A DNA stretch of 64,000 bases from Streptomyces catenulae (GCF_000718015.1 NZ_JODY01000021.1:1-64000), one strand, 5' to 3'. Counted from the stretch's first letter, positions 52,964 to 62,362 are shown. Numbers and translations are program-made. Notes: a model not told the origin generated them from the sequence alone.

Positions 52964-53482
52964 GTGCCGTATCGCTTTGTCGCTTTTTGGTGAAGCGGAG
53001 AGGTGATTTCCCCGCCGCTGACGAGGGGCACGTTGCTCCGAGGCGATCGCCGGGAGATCCAGGCATCGGTGCCACGTCCTCCGCCCGCCGCCGCGCCGTG
53101 GTCCCGGCTGCTTCGGTCAGTACGGATGGCCATGGCTTCCCCGTAGCCGCGGCGCAGTGTCCAGCTGCCGGGAAGGAGGGCATGCACGCCGCCGAGCGCG
53201 TGACCCCGGTTCGCCCGGCGCAGGCTGCTGAAGCGTGTCCGGTGCCGGATCGCGGTCGTGGGGCTGTCCCGGGACCGGGCCGGTACCCCGGCGCTCCCGC
53301 CGACGTCCGCAGCTGAACCGTGCCCGTGCCCCGTCACGTCCGACACGCCCGTCTCGCCCATCAGGGTCCCGTCAAAACCGGCGCCCGGGCCCGTTCCCGG
53401 GGCCGTCGGGGGGTGGGTGGTGGGTACTGTCGGGAGCAGGCTCAGCCCGGTGGGGGCGGGCTTGACGTAAGACAATGGGGCC
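52964..53482. other. Intergenic region upstream of kdpD
   Basis: No supported gene in about 520 bases; open frames here lack domains and ribosome sites. The kdpD promoter should lie near its end, where TTGACG occurs at 53462, though without a clear -10 at the usual distance. Confidence 0.5.
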
Positions 53483-56065
53483 ATGGCACGCGGCAAGCTA
53501 CGGATATATCTCGGTGCGGCGCCCGGCGTCGGCAAGACCTACGCCATGTTGTCCGAGGCGCACCGGCGTGTGGAGCGCGGCACGGATGTCGTCGTGGCGT
53601 TCGTGGAGGCGCACGGTCGCCCGCGCACCGAGGTGATGCTGCACGGTCTGGAGCAGGTGCCGCGCCGCGAGATGGAGTACCGCGGCGCCACCTTCACTGA
53701 GATGGACGTCGACGCGGTGCTCGAACGGCGTCCCGCGGTCGCGCTGGTCGACGAGATGGCGCACACCAATGTGCCCGGTTCGCGTAACGAGAAGCGCTGG
53801 CAGGACATCGAGGAGCTGCTGGAGGCGGGCATCGAGGTGATCTCGACCGTCAACATCCAGCATCTGGAGTCACTCGGGGATGTCGTCGAGTCGATAACCG
53901 GCGTCCGGCAGCAGGAGACCGTTCCGGACGAGGTGGTGCGGCGCGCCGGGCAGCTGGAGCTTGTCGACATGTCGCCACAGGCGCTGCGTCGCCGCATGGC
54001 GCACGGCAACATCTACCAGCCGGACAAGGTCGATGCCGCGCTGTCGAACTACTTCCGCCCCGGCAACCTGACGGCGCTGCGTGAACTGGCGCTGCTGTGG
54101 GTCGCCGACCGGGTGGACGAGTATCTGCAGCAGTACCGCGCCGAGCACTCCATCCGGAGCACCTGGCAGGCACGGGAGCGGATCGTCGTCGGTCTCACCG
54201 GCGGTCCCGAGGGCCGTACGCTGATCCGCCGCGCCGCCCGGATGGCGGCCAAGGGCTCGGGCAGCGAGGTGCTCGCCGTCTACATCGCGCGCAGCGACGG
54301 GCTGACGTCCGCGTCGCCGAAGGAACTGGCCGTGCAGCGCACCCTGGTGGAGGACCTCGGGGGGACGTTTCACCACGTCATCGGGGACGACATCCCGGCG
54401 GCGCTGCTGGAGTTCGCGCGAGGGGTGAACGCCACGCAGATCGTGTTGGGCTCCAGCCGCCGCAAGAGCTGGCAGTACGTGTTCGGGCCGGGGGTGGGGG
54501 CGACGGTCGCCCGGGAGTCGGGGCCGGACCTCGATGTCCACATCGTCACGCACGACGAGGTCGCGAAGGGCCGTGGGCTGCCGGTGGCGCGTGGTGCGCG
54601 GCTGGGACGGGCGCGGATCGTGGCCGGGTGGCTGGTCGGGGTGGTGGCGCCGATGCTGCTGTCGCTGCTGCTGTACCGCGTAGACAACGGGCCGGGCATC
54701 GCCAACGACGGGCCGGGGCTCGCCAACGACGTGCTGCTGTTCCTCTTCCTGACGGTGATGGCCGCGCTGCTGGGCGGGCGGCTGCCGGCGCTGGCGTCGG
54801 CGGCGGTCGCGTCGCTGCTGCTGAACTTCTATTTCACGCCACCGACGCACACCCTGACGGTCAGCGATCCGCAGAACATCGTCGCCATCGTGATCTTCTT
54901 CGCGGTGGCCGTGTCGGTGGCGTCCGTGGTGGACCTGGCGGCGCGCCGTACGCAGCAGGCGGCGCGGTTGCGGGCCGAGTCGGAGATCCTGTCGTTCCTG
55001 GCCGGGAGCGTGCTGCGCGGCGAGACCAGTCTGGACGCGCTGCTGGAGCGGGTGCGGGAGACGTTCGCGATGGACGCGGTGGCGCTGCTGGAGCGGCACA
55101 GCGACGTCGATCCGTGGACGTGCGCGGGGCAGGTCGGCGAACCGGCCAAGGGTGCGCCGCTGCGTCGCCCGGAGGACGCGGATGTCGACATGCCGGTCGG
55201 TGACCACATGGCGCTGGCGCTGAGCGGCCGGGTGTTGCCGGCCGAGGACCGCCGGGTGCTGGCGGCGTTCGCCGCGCAGGCGGCCGTCGTCCTGGACCGG
55301 CAGCGGCTGATGGGCGAGGCGGCGCGGGCCCGGGAACTGGCGGAGGGCAACCGCATCCGGACGGCGCTGCTGGCCGCGGTCAGCCACGATCTGCGCACCC
55401 CGCTGGCCGGTATCAAGGCGTCGGTGACGTCGCTGCGCTCGGATGACGTGGCGTGGTCGCCGGAGGACGAGGCGGAGCTGCTGGCGGGCATCGAGGCGGG
55501 CGCCGACCGCCTCGACCACCTGGTGGGCAATCTGCTGGACATGTCGCGGCTGCAGACCGGCACCGTCACCCCGCTGATCCGGGAGATCGACCTGGACGAG
55601 GTGGTGCCGATGGCGCTGGGCGGGGTGCCGGACGGCAGTGTGACGCTGGACATCCCGGAGGCGCTGCCGATCGTCGCGGTCGATCCGGGGCTGCTGGAGC
55701 GGGCGGTCGCCAATCTGGTGGAGAACGCCGTGAAGTACAGCCCCGAGGGGGCGCAGGCGCTGGTGGCGGCGAGTGCGCTGGGCGACCGGGTGGAGCTGCG
55801 CATCGTCGACCGGGGGCCGGGCGTCCCGGACGAGGCGAAGGACCGGATCTTCGAGCCGTTCCAGCGGTACGGCGACGCGCCGCGCGGTGCGGGCGTGGGC
55901 CTGGGGCTGGCCGTGGCGCGCGGCTTCACCGAGGCGATGGGCGGCACGCTCGCCGCGGAGGACACCCCGGGTGGCGGGATGACGATGGTGCTCACGCTGC
56001 GGGCGGCGGAGGACCGGCCGCCCGCCGCCGGGCCCCGGTCCTCGACGGCCGGGGCCTTCACATGA
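53483..56065 (+). CDS. kdpD: KdpD, sensor kinase of potassium limitation
   Basis: The 860-residue product has the N-terminal KdpD ATP-binding domain (Walker-like GAAPGVGKTYA, residues 11-21, then LVDEMAHTNVPGSR) and a USP-type domain (IVVGLTGGPEGRTLIRRAARMA). Four membrane helices follow (residues about 375-490), then a GAF domain, phosphoacceptor His635 in VSHDLRTPLAG, and a HATPase_c domain (NLVENAVKYSP, GVGLGLAVARGF). It activates KdpE when potassium is low. The kdpFABC pump genes it normally controls are not in this window. A 51-residue ORF overlaps its stop. Confidence 0.95.
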   Translation: MARGKLRIYLGAAPGVGKTYAMLSEAHRRVERGTDVVVAFVEAHGRPRTEVMLHGLEQVPRREMEYRGATFTEMDVDAVLERRPAVALVDEMAHTNVPGSRNEKRWQDIEELLEAGIEVISTVNIQHLESLGDVVESITGVRQQETVPDEVVRRAGQLELVDMSPQALRRRMAHGNIYQPDKVDAALSNYFRPGNLTALRELALLWVADRVDEYLQQYRAEHSIRSTWQARERIVVGLTGGPEGRTLIRRAARMAAKGSGSEVLAVYIARSDGLTSASPKELAVQRTLVEDLGGTFHHVIGDDIPAALLEFARGVNATQIVLGSSRRKSWQYVFGPGVGATVARESGPDLDVHIVTHDEVAKGRGLPVARGARLGRARIVAGWLVGVVAPMLLSLLLYRVDNGPGIANDGPGLANDVLLFLFLTVMAALLGGRLPALASAAVASLLLNFYFTPPTHTLTVSDPQNIVAIVIFFAVAVSVASVVDLAARRTQQAARLRAESEILSFLAGSVLRGETSLDALLERVRETFAMDAVALLERHSDVDPWTCAGQVGEPAKGAPLRRPEDADVDMPVGDHMALALSGRVLPAEDRRVLAAFAAQAAVVLDRQRLMGEAARARELAEGNRIRTALLAAVSHDLRTPLAGIKASVTSLRSDDVAWSPEDEAELLAGIEAGADRLDHLVGNLLDMSRLQTGTVTPLIREIDLDEVVPMALGGVPDGSVTLDIPEALPIVAVDPGLLERAVANLVENAVKYSPEGAQALVAASALGDRVELRIVDRGPGVPDEAKDRIFEPFQRYGDAPRGAGVGLGLAVARGFTEAMGGTLAAEDTPGGGMTMVLTLRAAEDRPPAAGPRSSTAGAFT

Positions 56066-56217
56066 GCGGGAGAGGCGGGTGGCCCGAGGGACGTGGCTCG
56101 CCCGGGGAAGCCGTCCCCGTTCCGCACCGTCCGGTCGGCGCCGTCGCCGCCGGTATCCCCATCCTTTTCCCGGGCCACGTGCCCGGGGTCCCGACATCGC
56201 GAGGAGAACGTCAGTGA
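56062..56217 (+). CDS. Small ORF bridging kdpD and kdpE (51 residues)
   Basis: This frame starts at an ATG overlapping the kdpD stop (ATGA) and stops in the TGA overlapping the kdpE GTG (GTGA). It begins MSGRGGWPEGRGS and ends SRGERQ, and is Gly/Pro/Arg-rich with a weakly hydrophobic centre. It may only serve to carry ribosomes from kdpD to kdpE, since the kdpE ribosome site GAGGAG lies inside it. No family is recognised. Confidence 0.35.
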   Translation: MSGRGGWPEGRGSPGEAVPVPHRPVGAVAAGIPILFPGHVPGVPTSRGERQ

Positions 56218-56897
56218 ACCGGGTGCTCGTGGTGGATGACGAGCCGCAGATCGTGCGGGCCCTCGTGATCAACCTGAAGGCGCGCAAGTACGAGGTCGAC
56301 GCGGCCCCCGACGGGGCCACGGCCCTCAAGCTGGCCGCGGCCCGCCATCCCGATGTCGTGGTGCTGGACCTGGGCCTGCCGGACATGGACGGCGTCGAGG
56401 TGATCAAGGGGCTGCGGGGCTGGACGCGGGTGCCGATCCTGGTGCTCTCCGCCCGGCAGACGTCGGACGAGAAGGTCGAGGCGCTGGACGCGGGCGCCGA
56501 CGACTACGTCACCAAGCCGTTCGGGATGGACGAGCTGCTGGCGCGGCTGCGGGCGGCGGTGCGCCGGGCGGAGCCGACGGGGCCCGCGGAGGCGGACGTG
56601 GTCGTCGAGACGCCGGGGTTCACCGTCGATCTCGCGGCGAAGAAGGTCAACCGCGGGGGCCGCGACATCCGGCTGACGCCCACCGAGTGGCATCTGCTGG
56701 AGGTGCTGGTGCGCAACGCGGGCCGGTTGGTGAGCCAGAAACAGCTGCTCCAGGAGGTCTGGGGGCCGTCGTACGGCAAGGAGACCAACTATCTGCGGGT
56801 CTACATGGCGCAGCTGCGCCGCAAGCTGGAGGCGGACCCGTCGCATCCGCGGCACTTCGTCACGGAGCCGGGCATGGGGTACCGCTTCGAGCCGTAG
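56214..56897 (+). CDS. kdpE: KdpE, OmpR-family response regulator
   Basis: The 227-residue product has a receiver domain with acidic pocket VVDDE, phospho-acceptor Asp52 (VVLDLGLPDMDG), Thr/Ser in LVLSARQT and Lys in YVTKPF. A C-terminal OmpR winged helix follows (TPTEWHLLEVLVRNAG, NYLRVYMAQLRRKLE). It should bind the kdpFABC promoter in response to KdpD. The GTG at 56214 has GAGGAG seven bases upstream, and the gene is 148 bases beyond the kdpD stop. Confidence 0.94.
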   Translation: MNRVLVVDDEPQIVRALVINLKARKYEVDAAPDGATALKLAAARHPDVVVLDLGLPDMDGVEVIKGLRGWTRVPILVLSARQTSDEKVEALDAGADDYVTKPFGMDELLARLRAAVRRAEPTGPAEADVVVETPGFTVDLAAKKVNRGGRDIRLTPTEWHLLEVLVRNAGRLVSQKQLLQEVWGPSYGKETNYLRVYMAQLRRKLEADPSHPRHFVTEPGMGYRFEP

Positions 56898-57002
56898 CCG
56901 GTCCGGGGCGCCCCGTGCGGGTGGCGTGGTCCCGGGCGGGGCGGCGGGAACGGGTGTGTGCATGCCGTGAGCGGTGTCGGTGGGCACCGGTACGCTGGGT
57001 TC

Positions 57003-57401
57003 ATGAGTGCTGGGACCCGATCCGAGAAGCCGGCCGGCCGCTTCCGCCGGATGCTCGACAGACTGTCCTCCTCCGAGGAGGAGCTGCAGTCCGCCGAGCT
57101 GCGGGAGGACACACAGGCGACGGGCTGCACCCGGATATCCGACTGCGACGACCGGCAGATCGTGAAGGTCACCGGCACGTTGCGCCATGTGACGCTGCGG
57201 CCGCGCGCCGGGGTGCCTGCGCTGGAGGCGGAGCTGTTCGACGGCTCGGCCGCCCTCGACGTGGTGTGGCTGGGCCGCCGCTCCATCGTCGGTATAGAAC
57301 CGGGCCGCAAGCTGATCGCCTCGGGCCGTGTCTCGATGAGTCACGGGCGCCGGGTGCTCTTCAATCCGAAGTACGAACTCCGACCGCTCGGACAGGAGTA
57401 G
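57003..57401 (+). CDS. OB-fold nucleic-acid-binding-like protein
   Basis: The 132-residue product has a central OB fold (RQIVKVTGTLRHVTLRP, ALEAELFDGSAALDVVWLGRRSIVGIEPGRKLIASGRV) related to tRNA-anticodon/RecG-type OB folds. It is conserved in actinobacteria upstream of DUF3159. It probably binds nucleic acid; no partner is known. The stop is three bases before the next start. Confidence 0.82.
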   Translation: MSAGTRSEKPAGRFRRMLDRLSSSEEELQSAELREDTQATGCTRISDCDDRQIVKVTGTLRHVTLRPRAGVPALEAELFDGSAALDVVWLGRRSIVGIEPGRKLIASGRVSMSHGRRVLFNPKYELRPLGQE

Positions 57402-57404
57402 CCG

Positions 57405-58241
57405 GTGACGTCGACCGATCGACCGACCACTGACGCATCCCCGAACCACCCGCCCGCCGCGGTGCACACCGCCGAGCCGTCCGACGGCCCGGCGCCCGGT
57501 GTGCCGACGGGCCCGGAGGCGGACAGCCGGGCCGTCACCGAGGCGGCGCTGTTCGAGGCGTTCGGCGGGGTGCGGGGCATGGTGGAGACCGTGCTGCCGG
57601 GCCTGCTGTTCGTCGCGATCTTCACGGTCAACAAGGACCTGAAGTCCTCGGCGCTCGCGGCGCTGGCGGTGTCGCTGGTGCTGGCCGTGGTGCGGCTGGC
57701 GCGCAAGGACACCCTCAAGCACGCCCTCGGCGGCGTCTTCGGCGTCGCGTTCGGCGTCGTCTTCGCGATGATGACCGGCAACGCCAAGGACTTCTATCTG
57801 CCCGGCATGCTCTACACCCTGGGCCTGTCGCTGGCGTACATGATCACGACGGTGGCGGGGGTGCCGCTGATCGGTCTGATCCTGGGCCCGGTGTTCAAGG
57901 AGAACCTCTCCTGGCGCACCCGTAACCCCGGCCGTAAGACCGCGTACGCCAAGGCGAGCTGGGCGTGGGGGCTGATCCTCTTCGCCAAGTGCGCGATCCT
58001 CTTCCCGCTGTACTGGTGGGCGGACACCACACAGCTCGGCTGGATCCTGATCGCGCTGAAGATCCCGCCGTTCCTGCTGGCGGTCTATCTGACCTGGGTC
58101 TTCCTGGCGAAGGCGCCGCCGCCCATCGATGTGTTCGCGGAGATGGAGGCGGCCGAGGAGGCGGAGAAGGCGGCGGAGGCCGAGCGTGCGGCGGCCACCG
58201 GGCGGCCGGAGCCGTCGAGCGGCCCGCGCCACCGCCGCTGA
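57405..58241 (+). CDS. DUF3159 membrane protein
   Basis: The 278-residue product has an acidic Pro-rich N-terminus of 50 residues and six or so membrane helices (VETVLPGLLFVAIFTV, LAALAVSLVLAVVRLA, ALGGVFGVAFGVVFAMMTG, MLYTLGLSLAYMITTVAG, LILFAKCAILFPLYWW, LIALKIPPFLLAVYLTWVFL). A charged Ala/Glu tail follows. The family is found next to TrkA-type genes in actinobacteria. A transport role is possible but unproven. It is probably in one transcript with the OB-fold gene. Confidence 0.88.
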   Translation: MTSTDRPTTDASPNHPPAAVHTAEPSDGPAPGVPTGPEADSRAVTEAALFEAFGGVRGMVETVLPGLLFVAIFTVNKDLKSSALAALAVSLVLAVVRLARKDTLKHALGGVFGVAFGVVFAMMTGNAKDFYLPGMLYTLGLSLAYMITTVAGVPLIGLILGPVFKENLSWRTRNPGRKTAYAKASWAWGLILFAKCAILFPLYWWADTTQLGWILIALKIPPFLLAVYLTWVFLAKAPPPIDVFAEMEAAEEAEKAAEAERAAATGRPEPSSGPRHRR

Positions 58242-58279
58242 CCCGGCAGGCGCGCCGTACGGGGGCCGCCCCGTGACAC

Positions 58280-58318
58280 CGAAGGGCCCGGGAACCACCA
58301 CGGTTCCCGGGCCCTTCG
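58280..58318. terminator. Bidirectional terminator between DUF3159 and trkA genes
   Basis: A perfect 17-bp stem (CGAAGGGCCCGGGAACC with GGTTCCCGGGCCCTTCG) between convergent genes. Confidence 0.92.
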
Positions 58319-58339
58319 CGGTCGGTGCGGGCGCCCGGC

Positions 58340-59011
58340 TCAGGCGTCCTTGCGGCGGACCGACAGCAGGTCCTCCAGCTGCTCCTCGCGCGACTGCGCG
58401 GCGACGAACAGCAGCTCGTCACCGGCTTCCAGCGCGTCCTCCTTGTTGGGCGTCAGGACGCGGGTGCCGCGGATGATGGTGACCAGCGAGGTGTCCTCGG
58501 GCCAGTCGACGTCGCCGACCCGGGTACCGGCCAGCGCCGCCTCCGGGGGCAGCGTCAGCTCGACGAGGTTGGCGTCGCCGTGGCTGAAGCGCAGCAGCCG
58601 GACGAGGTCGCCGACGCTCACCGCCTCCTCGACGAGGGCGGACATCAGGCGCGGCGTGGAGACGGCGACGTCCACGCCCCATGCCTCGTTGAACAGCCAC
58701 TCGTTCTTCGGGTTGTTGACCCGGGCGACGACGCGCGGCACGCCGTACTCGGTCTTGGCGAGCAGCGACACGACGAGGTTGACCTTGTCGTCGCCGGTCG
58801 CCGCGATGACGACGTTGCAGCGTTGCAGCGCCGCCTCGTCGAGCGAGGTGATCTCGCAGGCGTCGGCCAGCAGCCATTCGGCGAGTGGCACCCGCTCGAC
58901 GGAGATGGCGGTCGGCGCCTTGTCGATGAGCAGGATCTCGTGACCGTTCTCCAGCAGCTCACCCGCGATGGAACGGCCCACCGCGCCGGCTCCGGCAATC
59001 GCGACCCTCAT
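58340..59011 (-). CDS. ceoC: TrkA-family NAD-binding potassium-uptake protein (CeoC-like)
   Basis: The 223-residue product has a TrkA-N (RCK) Rossmann fold (MRVAIAGAGAVGRSIAGELLENG) and a C-terminal TrkA-C domain (LVELTLPPEAALAGTRVGDVDWPEDTSLVTIIRG). It binds NAD and gates a potassium transporter in the membrane from the cytosolic side. Its start overlaps the stop of the upstream TrkA gene by four bases, making a CeoBC pair as in mycobacteria. No membrane partner gene is adjacent. Confidence 0.9.
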   Translation of the reverse strand: MRVAIAGAGAVGRSIAGELLENGHEILLIDKAPTAISVERVPLAEWLLADACEITSLDEAALQRCNVVIAATGDDKVNLVVSLLAKTEYGVPRVVARVNNPKNEWLFNEAWGVDVAVSTPRLMSALVEEAVSVGDLVRLLRFSHGDANLVELTLPPEAALAGTRVGDVDWPEDTSLVTIIRGTRVLTPNKEDALEAGDELLFVAAQSREEQLEDLLSVRRKDA

Positions 59012-59682
59012 GCGTGGGCCTCCTCGGGGCCTTCGGCGAATGCCGCCTCGACGGCTTCGACGTCGTCGGTGCGCATCATGACGTGCACCAGATCGCCTTC
59101 CTGCAGCACGGTCTGGGAGGTCGGCAGCATCGCCTCGCCCAAACGGGTGAGGAAGGCGACGCGGACGCCGGTCTCCTCCTGGAGCTTGCTGATCTTGTGG
59201 CCGACCCAGGACGGGGAGGTGTGCACCTCGGCGAGCTGCACCCCGCCGCTCGGATCGCGCCACAGCGGTTCGGCGCCGGACGGCAGCAGCCGCCGCAGCA
59301 TCTGGTCGGCGGTCCAGCGGACCGTGGCGACGGTGGGGATGCCCAGGCGCTGGTAGACCTCGGCGCGGCGCGGGTCGTAGATCCGGGCCGCGACGTTCTC
59401 GACGCCGAACATCTCGCGGGCCACCCGGGCGGCGATGATGTTGGAGTTGTCGCCGCTGGAGACCGCGGCGAAGGCGCCCGCCTCCTCGATACCGGCCTCG
59501 CGCAGCGTGTCCTGGTCGAAGCCGACGCCGGTCACCCGGCGGCCGCCGAACGACGAGCCGAGACGGCGGAACGCGGTCGGGTCCTGGTCGACGACGGCGA
59601 TGGTGTGGCCCTGGCTCTCCAGGGTCTGGGCGAGCGCGGAACCGACCCGCCCGCATCCCATGATGACGATGTGCACGTCCAC
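59008..59682 (-). CDS. ceoB: TrkA-family NAD-binding potassium-uptake protein (CeoB-like)
   Basis: The 224-residue product has an RCK N-terminal Rossmann motif (HIVIMGCGRVGSALAQTLES) and a TrkA-C domain (AEVHTSPSWVGHKISKLQEETGVRVAFLTR). It pairs with the downstream CeoC-like protein to control K+ uptake. The start is either GTG at 59682 or GTG at 59676; the latter gives MHIVIMG, the usual family N-terminus. Confidence 0.9.
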   Translation of the reverse strand: MDVHIVIMGCGRVGSALAQTLESQGHTIAVVDQDPTAFRRLGSSFGGRRVTGVGFDQDTLREAGIEEAGAFAAVSSGDNSNIIAARVAREMFGVENVAARIYDPRRAEVYQRLGIPTVATVRWTADQMLRRLLPSGAEPLWRDPSGGVQLAEVHTSPSWVGHKISKLQEETGVRVAFLTRLGEAMLPTSQTVLQEGDLVHVMMRTDDVEAVEAAFAEGPEEAHA

Positions 59683-60157
59683 CTACCCCGCAGTCCTGGT
59701 CACTCCGCCGACCCGCACGAACACCCTGCTCACTCTTCTCTCTCCGCTTTCCGGGCAACAAGGGGCCGCACCGCGTACGGCGCCGCCCGGGGACGAGCTT
59801 AAGCGTCAACGCCGGTGCCGCCCGCATCCCCGGGGGCCTCGCGGCGCCCCGGAGGGGTGGTGTGCGCGGTGGGTGAGGCGACCGCCACCGAGCGAAGCGG
59901 GATACGGGATTCCGGATGCCTGGCGGCGCTCGCGGACGTACGCCGAGGCGGCACCTTACGGCCCGAACCTCGCGCCGTGCGGCCCGGGGGTGCCCTCTAC
60001 GGATGGACCGGCGCCCCGGTCCGTACGGCGCGGCGGGTACGGACCGTCGGCCCGCGACGGCCGGGCGCGCCCCGTGCGGCCCGCCCCGTGCGGTACCGGG
60101 GCGCCCCGTGCGGGCCCGATCCGGAGCCCGTGCGACCGGGTGCGCCGCCCGGTGATC
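59683..60157. promoter_or_regulatory. Divergent region between ceoB and the RCK-channel gene
   Basis: About 475 bases of GC-rich DNA without a supported gene; long frames here continue from the channel gene without codon evidence. Promoters for both genes should be present. Confidence 0.5.
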
Positions 60158-62227
60158 ATGAGGCACGCTACGCGGGTGCCCAACCTGCCGCACCAGAGCC
60201 CGTCCGCACCGTCGTTCCCGCCGCCCCCGGCGCAACCCGCCATGGTGGTCTGCGGCGACGACGCCCTCGCGCACCGCATCGCCGCCGAACTCCGCGACGT
60301 CTACCGCGAACGCGTCACCCTCGTCATGCCGTCCGCCCGCGAGCCGCACCGGCCCCGGATCCCGCCGTCGCTGCGCGGACTGGGCCGGGCCTCCGCACTG
60401 CTCGGCCGGGTCACCGCCGCGGTGGCCCGCACCTCGCTGCTGCCGTCGGACGCACCGGGCGCGGACGGCGGCGCGCCGCCCGAGGAGACCGTACGGATCC
60501 TGGAGTCGGCCGAGGCGGACGACGCGACGCTGATCGAGGCGGGGGTCCCCGGGGCGGAGGCGCTGGCGCTCGTCTACGACGACGACGAGACCAACATCCA
60601 CGCGGCGCTGCGCGCCCGCCGCCTCAACCCCCGGCTGCGGCTGGTCATCCGGCTCTACAACCGCAAGCTCGGCCAGCATGTGGAGGCGCTGCTCGACCAG
60701 GCGGCGGCGGTCGCCACGGACACCGATCCGGCGGACGCGGAGTGGATCGACGCCTCGACCACCGTGCTCTCCGACGCCGACACCGTCGCGCCCGCCCTCG
60801 CGGCCACCGCCGTCGCCGGGACCAGCAAGGTCATCGAGGCGGACGGGTTGCTGCTGCGCGCCGTGGAGCGCGGCCCCGACGCACCGGGCCGGGGCACCGG
60901 CACCCAGTTGTGCACCCTCGCGCTGCTGTCACCCTCCGCCGACGACCCGGACGACGGCCACCGCCCGGACCATCTCGCGGGGCGTCACCGGAGCGCGTCC
61001 CGGGGCGACGACGACGGGCCGGTGATGCTGCCCGGCGCGGGCGCCGTCGCGGTGGCGCGGGAGGCGGGCGGCAGCCGCGTCGTCCTGGAGACCGTCACCT
61101 ACGGGGGCCGTCAGGTGCGGCCCCGTGCGCTGCGCGGCCGGGGCGCCCCGCTCGGCTCGCTCTTCTCCGCCCGGCTGCGCTGGTCGATCGCCGGGATCGT
61201 CGGCGCGGTGCTGGCGCTGGCCGTCGCCTCCACCCTCACCACCGGCGAACCGCCGCTGCACGCCGTCTACCTCTCGCTCCTGGACCTGTTCGCCATCAAC
61301 GACCCGGCCGTCGACGAACCGCTCGCCCGCAAGGTCCTCCAACTGCTGTCCGGGCTCACCGGGTTGTTGCTGCTGCCGGTGCTGATCGCGGCGGTGCTGG
61401 AGGCGCTCGGCACGTTCCGCAGCGCCGCCACCCTGCGCCGCCCGCCGCGCGGACTGTCCGGCCATGTCGTCCTGCTGGGCCTGGGCAAGGTCGGCACCCG
61501 GGTGCTGACCCGGCTGCACGAACTGGGCATCCCCGTGGTGTGCGTCGAGGCGGACCCGGAGGCGCGGGGCATTCCGCTCGCCCGTCGGCTGCGGGTCCCC
61601 GTCGTTCTGGGTGACGTCACCGACGAGGGCGTCCTGGAGGCCGCCAAGATCGAACGGGCCCGTACGCTGCTCGCCCTGACCAGCGTGGACTCCACCAATC
61701 TGGAGGCGGCGCTCTACGCCCGTTCGCTCACCCCGCGGCTGCGGGTGACGCTGCGGCTGTTCGACGACCGGTTCGCCACCGCCGTCTACCGCACCCTGCG
61801 CGCCGCCCATCCGCGGGCGCTGACCCGCAGCCGCAGCGTCACCTTCCTCGCGGCGCCCGCCTTCGCCGGTGCGCTCATGGGCCGTCAGATCATCGGCGCC
61901 ATCCCGGTCGAGCGGCGGGTGCTGCTGGTGGCGCGGGTCGAGGCGCGCGGCCATCCGGAGCTGTCCGGCCGCACCGTCGCCGAGGTGCTGCGCCCCGGCC
62001 GGTTGCGGGTGCTGGCGGTGGACACCTCCGCGCCCGACGACGCCGGACCGGACGCCGCGGCGGCCGAACCGGACGGCACGGAGCGGGAACCCGCCCGCCT
62101 CGTCCACGAACTCGGCGACACCTACGTGCTGCGCCCCCAGGACCGGGTCCTTCTCGCCGCCACCCGCGAAGGACTCGGCGATCTGCTGGGCCGGCGCCCG
62201 GCCGCTTCCGGGATCCGGCAAGATTGA
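60158..62227 (+). CDS. Ion-channel-like protein with two TrkA-N (RCK) domains
   Basis: The 689-residue product has an N-terminal RCK-like domain (MVVCGDDALAHRIAAELRDV) and a central membrane part. That part has two clear helices (WSIAGIVGAVLALAVASTL and LQLLSGLTGLLLLPVLIAAVL) around a short pore-like stretch (HAVYLSLLDLFAI). A second RCK domain follows (HVVLLGLGKVGTRVLTRLHELG). A K+ channel would have TVGYG in the pore; it is not visible here, so ion selectivity is uncertain. It lies divergent from ceoBC. The ATG at 60158 is chosen with a weak ribosome site, and a GTG at 60176 is possible. Confidence 0.75.
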   Translation: MRHATRVPNLPHQSPSAPSFPPPPAQPAMVVCGDDALAHRIAAELRDVYRERVTLVMPSAREPHRPRIPPSLRGLGRASALLGRVTAAVARTSLLPSDAPGADGGAPPEETVRILESAEADDATLIEAGVPGAEALALVYDDDETNIHAALRARRLNPRLRLVIRLYNRKLGQHVEALLDQAAAVATDTDPADAEWIDASTTVLSDADTVAPALAATAVAGTSKVIEADGLLLRAVERGPDAPGRGTGTQLCTLALLSPSADDPDDGHRPDHLAGRHRSASRGDDDGPVMLPGAGAVAVAREAGGSRVVLETVTYGGRQVRPRALRGRGAPLGSLFSARLRWSIAGIVGAVLALAVASTLTTGEPPLHAVYLSLLDLFAINDPAVDEPLARKVLQLLSGLTGLLLLPVLIAAVLEALGTFRSAATLRRPPRGLSGHVVLLGLGKVGTRVLTRLHELGIPVVCVEADPEARGIPLARRLRVPVVLGDVTDEGVLEAAKIERARTLLALTSVDSTNLEAALYARSLTPRLRVTLRLFDDRFATAVYRTLRAAHPRALTRSRSVTFLAAPAFAGALMGRQIIGAIPVERRVLLVARVEARGHPELSGRTVAEVLRPGRLRVLAVDTSAPDDAGPDAAAAEPDGTEREPARLVHELGDTYVLRPQDRVLLAATREGLGDLLGRRPAASGIRQD
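62205..62221. promoter_or_regulatory. Operator-like site A for the PucR-type regulator
   Basis: Reads CTTCCGG-GAT-CCGGCAA, a 7-3-7 inverted repeat with a perfect right half and a 5/7 left half. It overlaps the end of the channel gene about 150 bases before the regulator start. It matches the perfect palindrome at 63549-63567. Confidence 0.55.
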
Positions 62228-62238
62228 GGGCACAAAGA

Positions 62239-62255
62239 TGTCCGGGATCCGGCAA
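62239..62255. promoter_or_regulatory. Operator-like site B for the PucR-type regulator
   Basis: Reads TGTCCGG-GAT-CCGGCAA, the same 7-3-7 pattern 34 bases centre-to-centre from site A, close to three DNA turns. It lies in the probable promoter of the regulator gene. Confidence 0.55.
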
Positions 62256-62362
62256 GGAAGGTGCGGGGAAGTGCGCGACGTGGTGGAGCGGTACGGGGGA
62301 GAGCGGCCGACGGGCCGCCGGGGACGGGGCGGTGCCACCGGCGCACGGCGCGGCGGCACCCG

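Noticed and set aside
59435..60157. N-terminal extension of the RCK-channel frame
   Set aside because: It runs antisense through ceoB and then through an Arg/Pro-rich non-coding stretch with no ribosome site.
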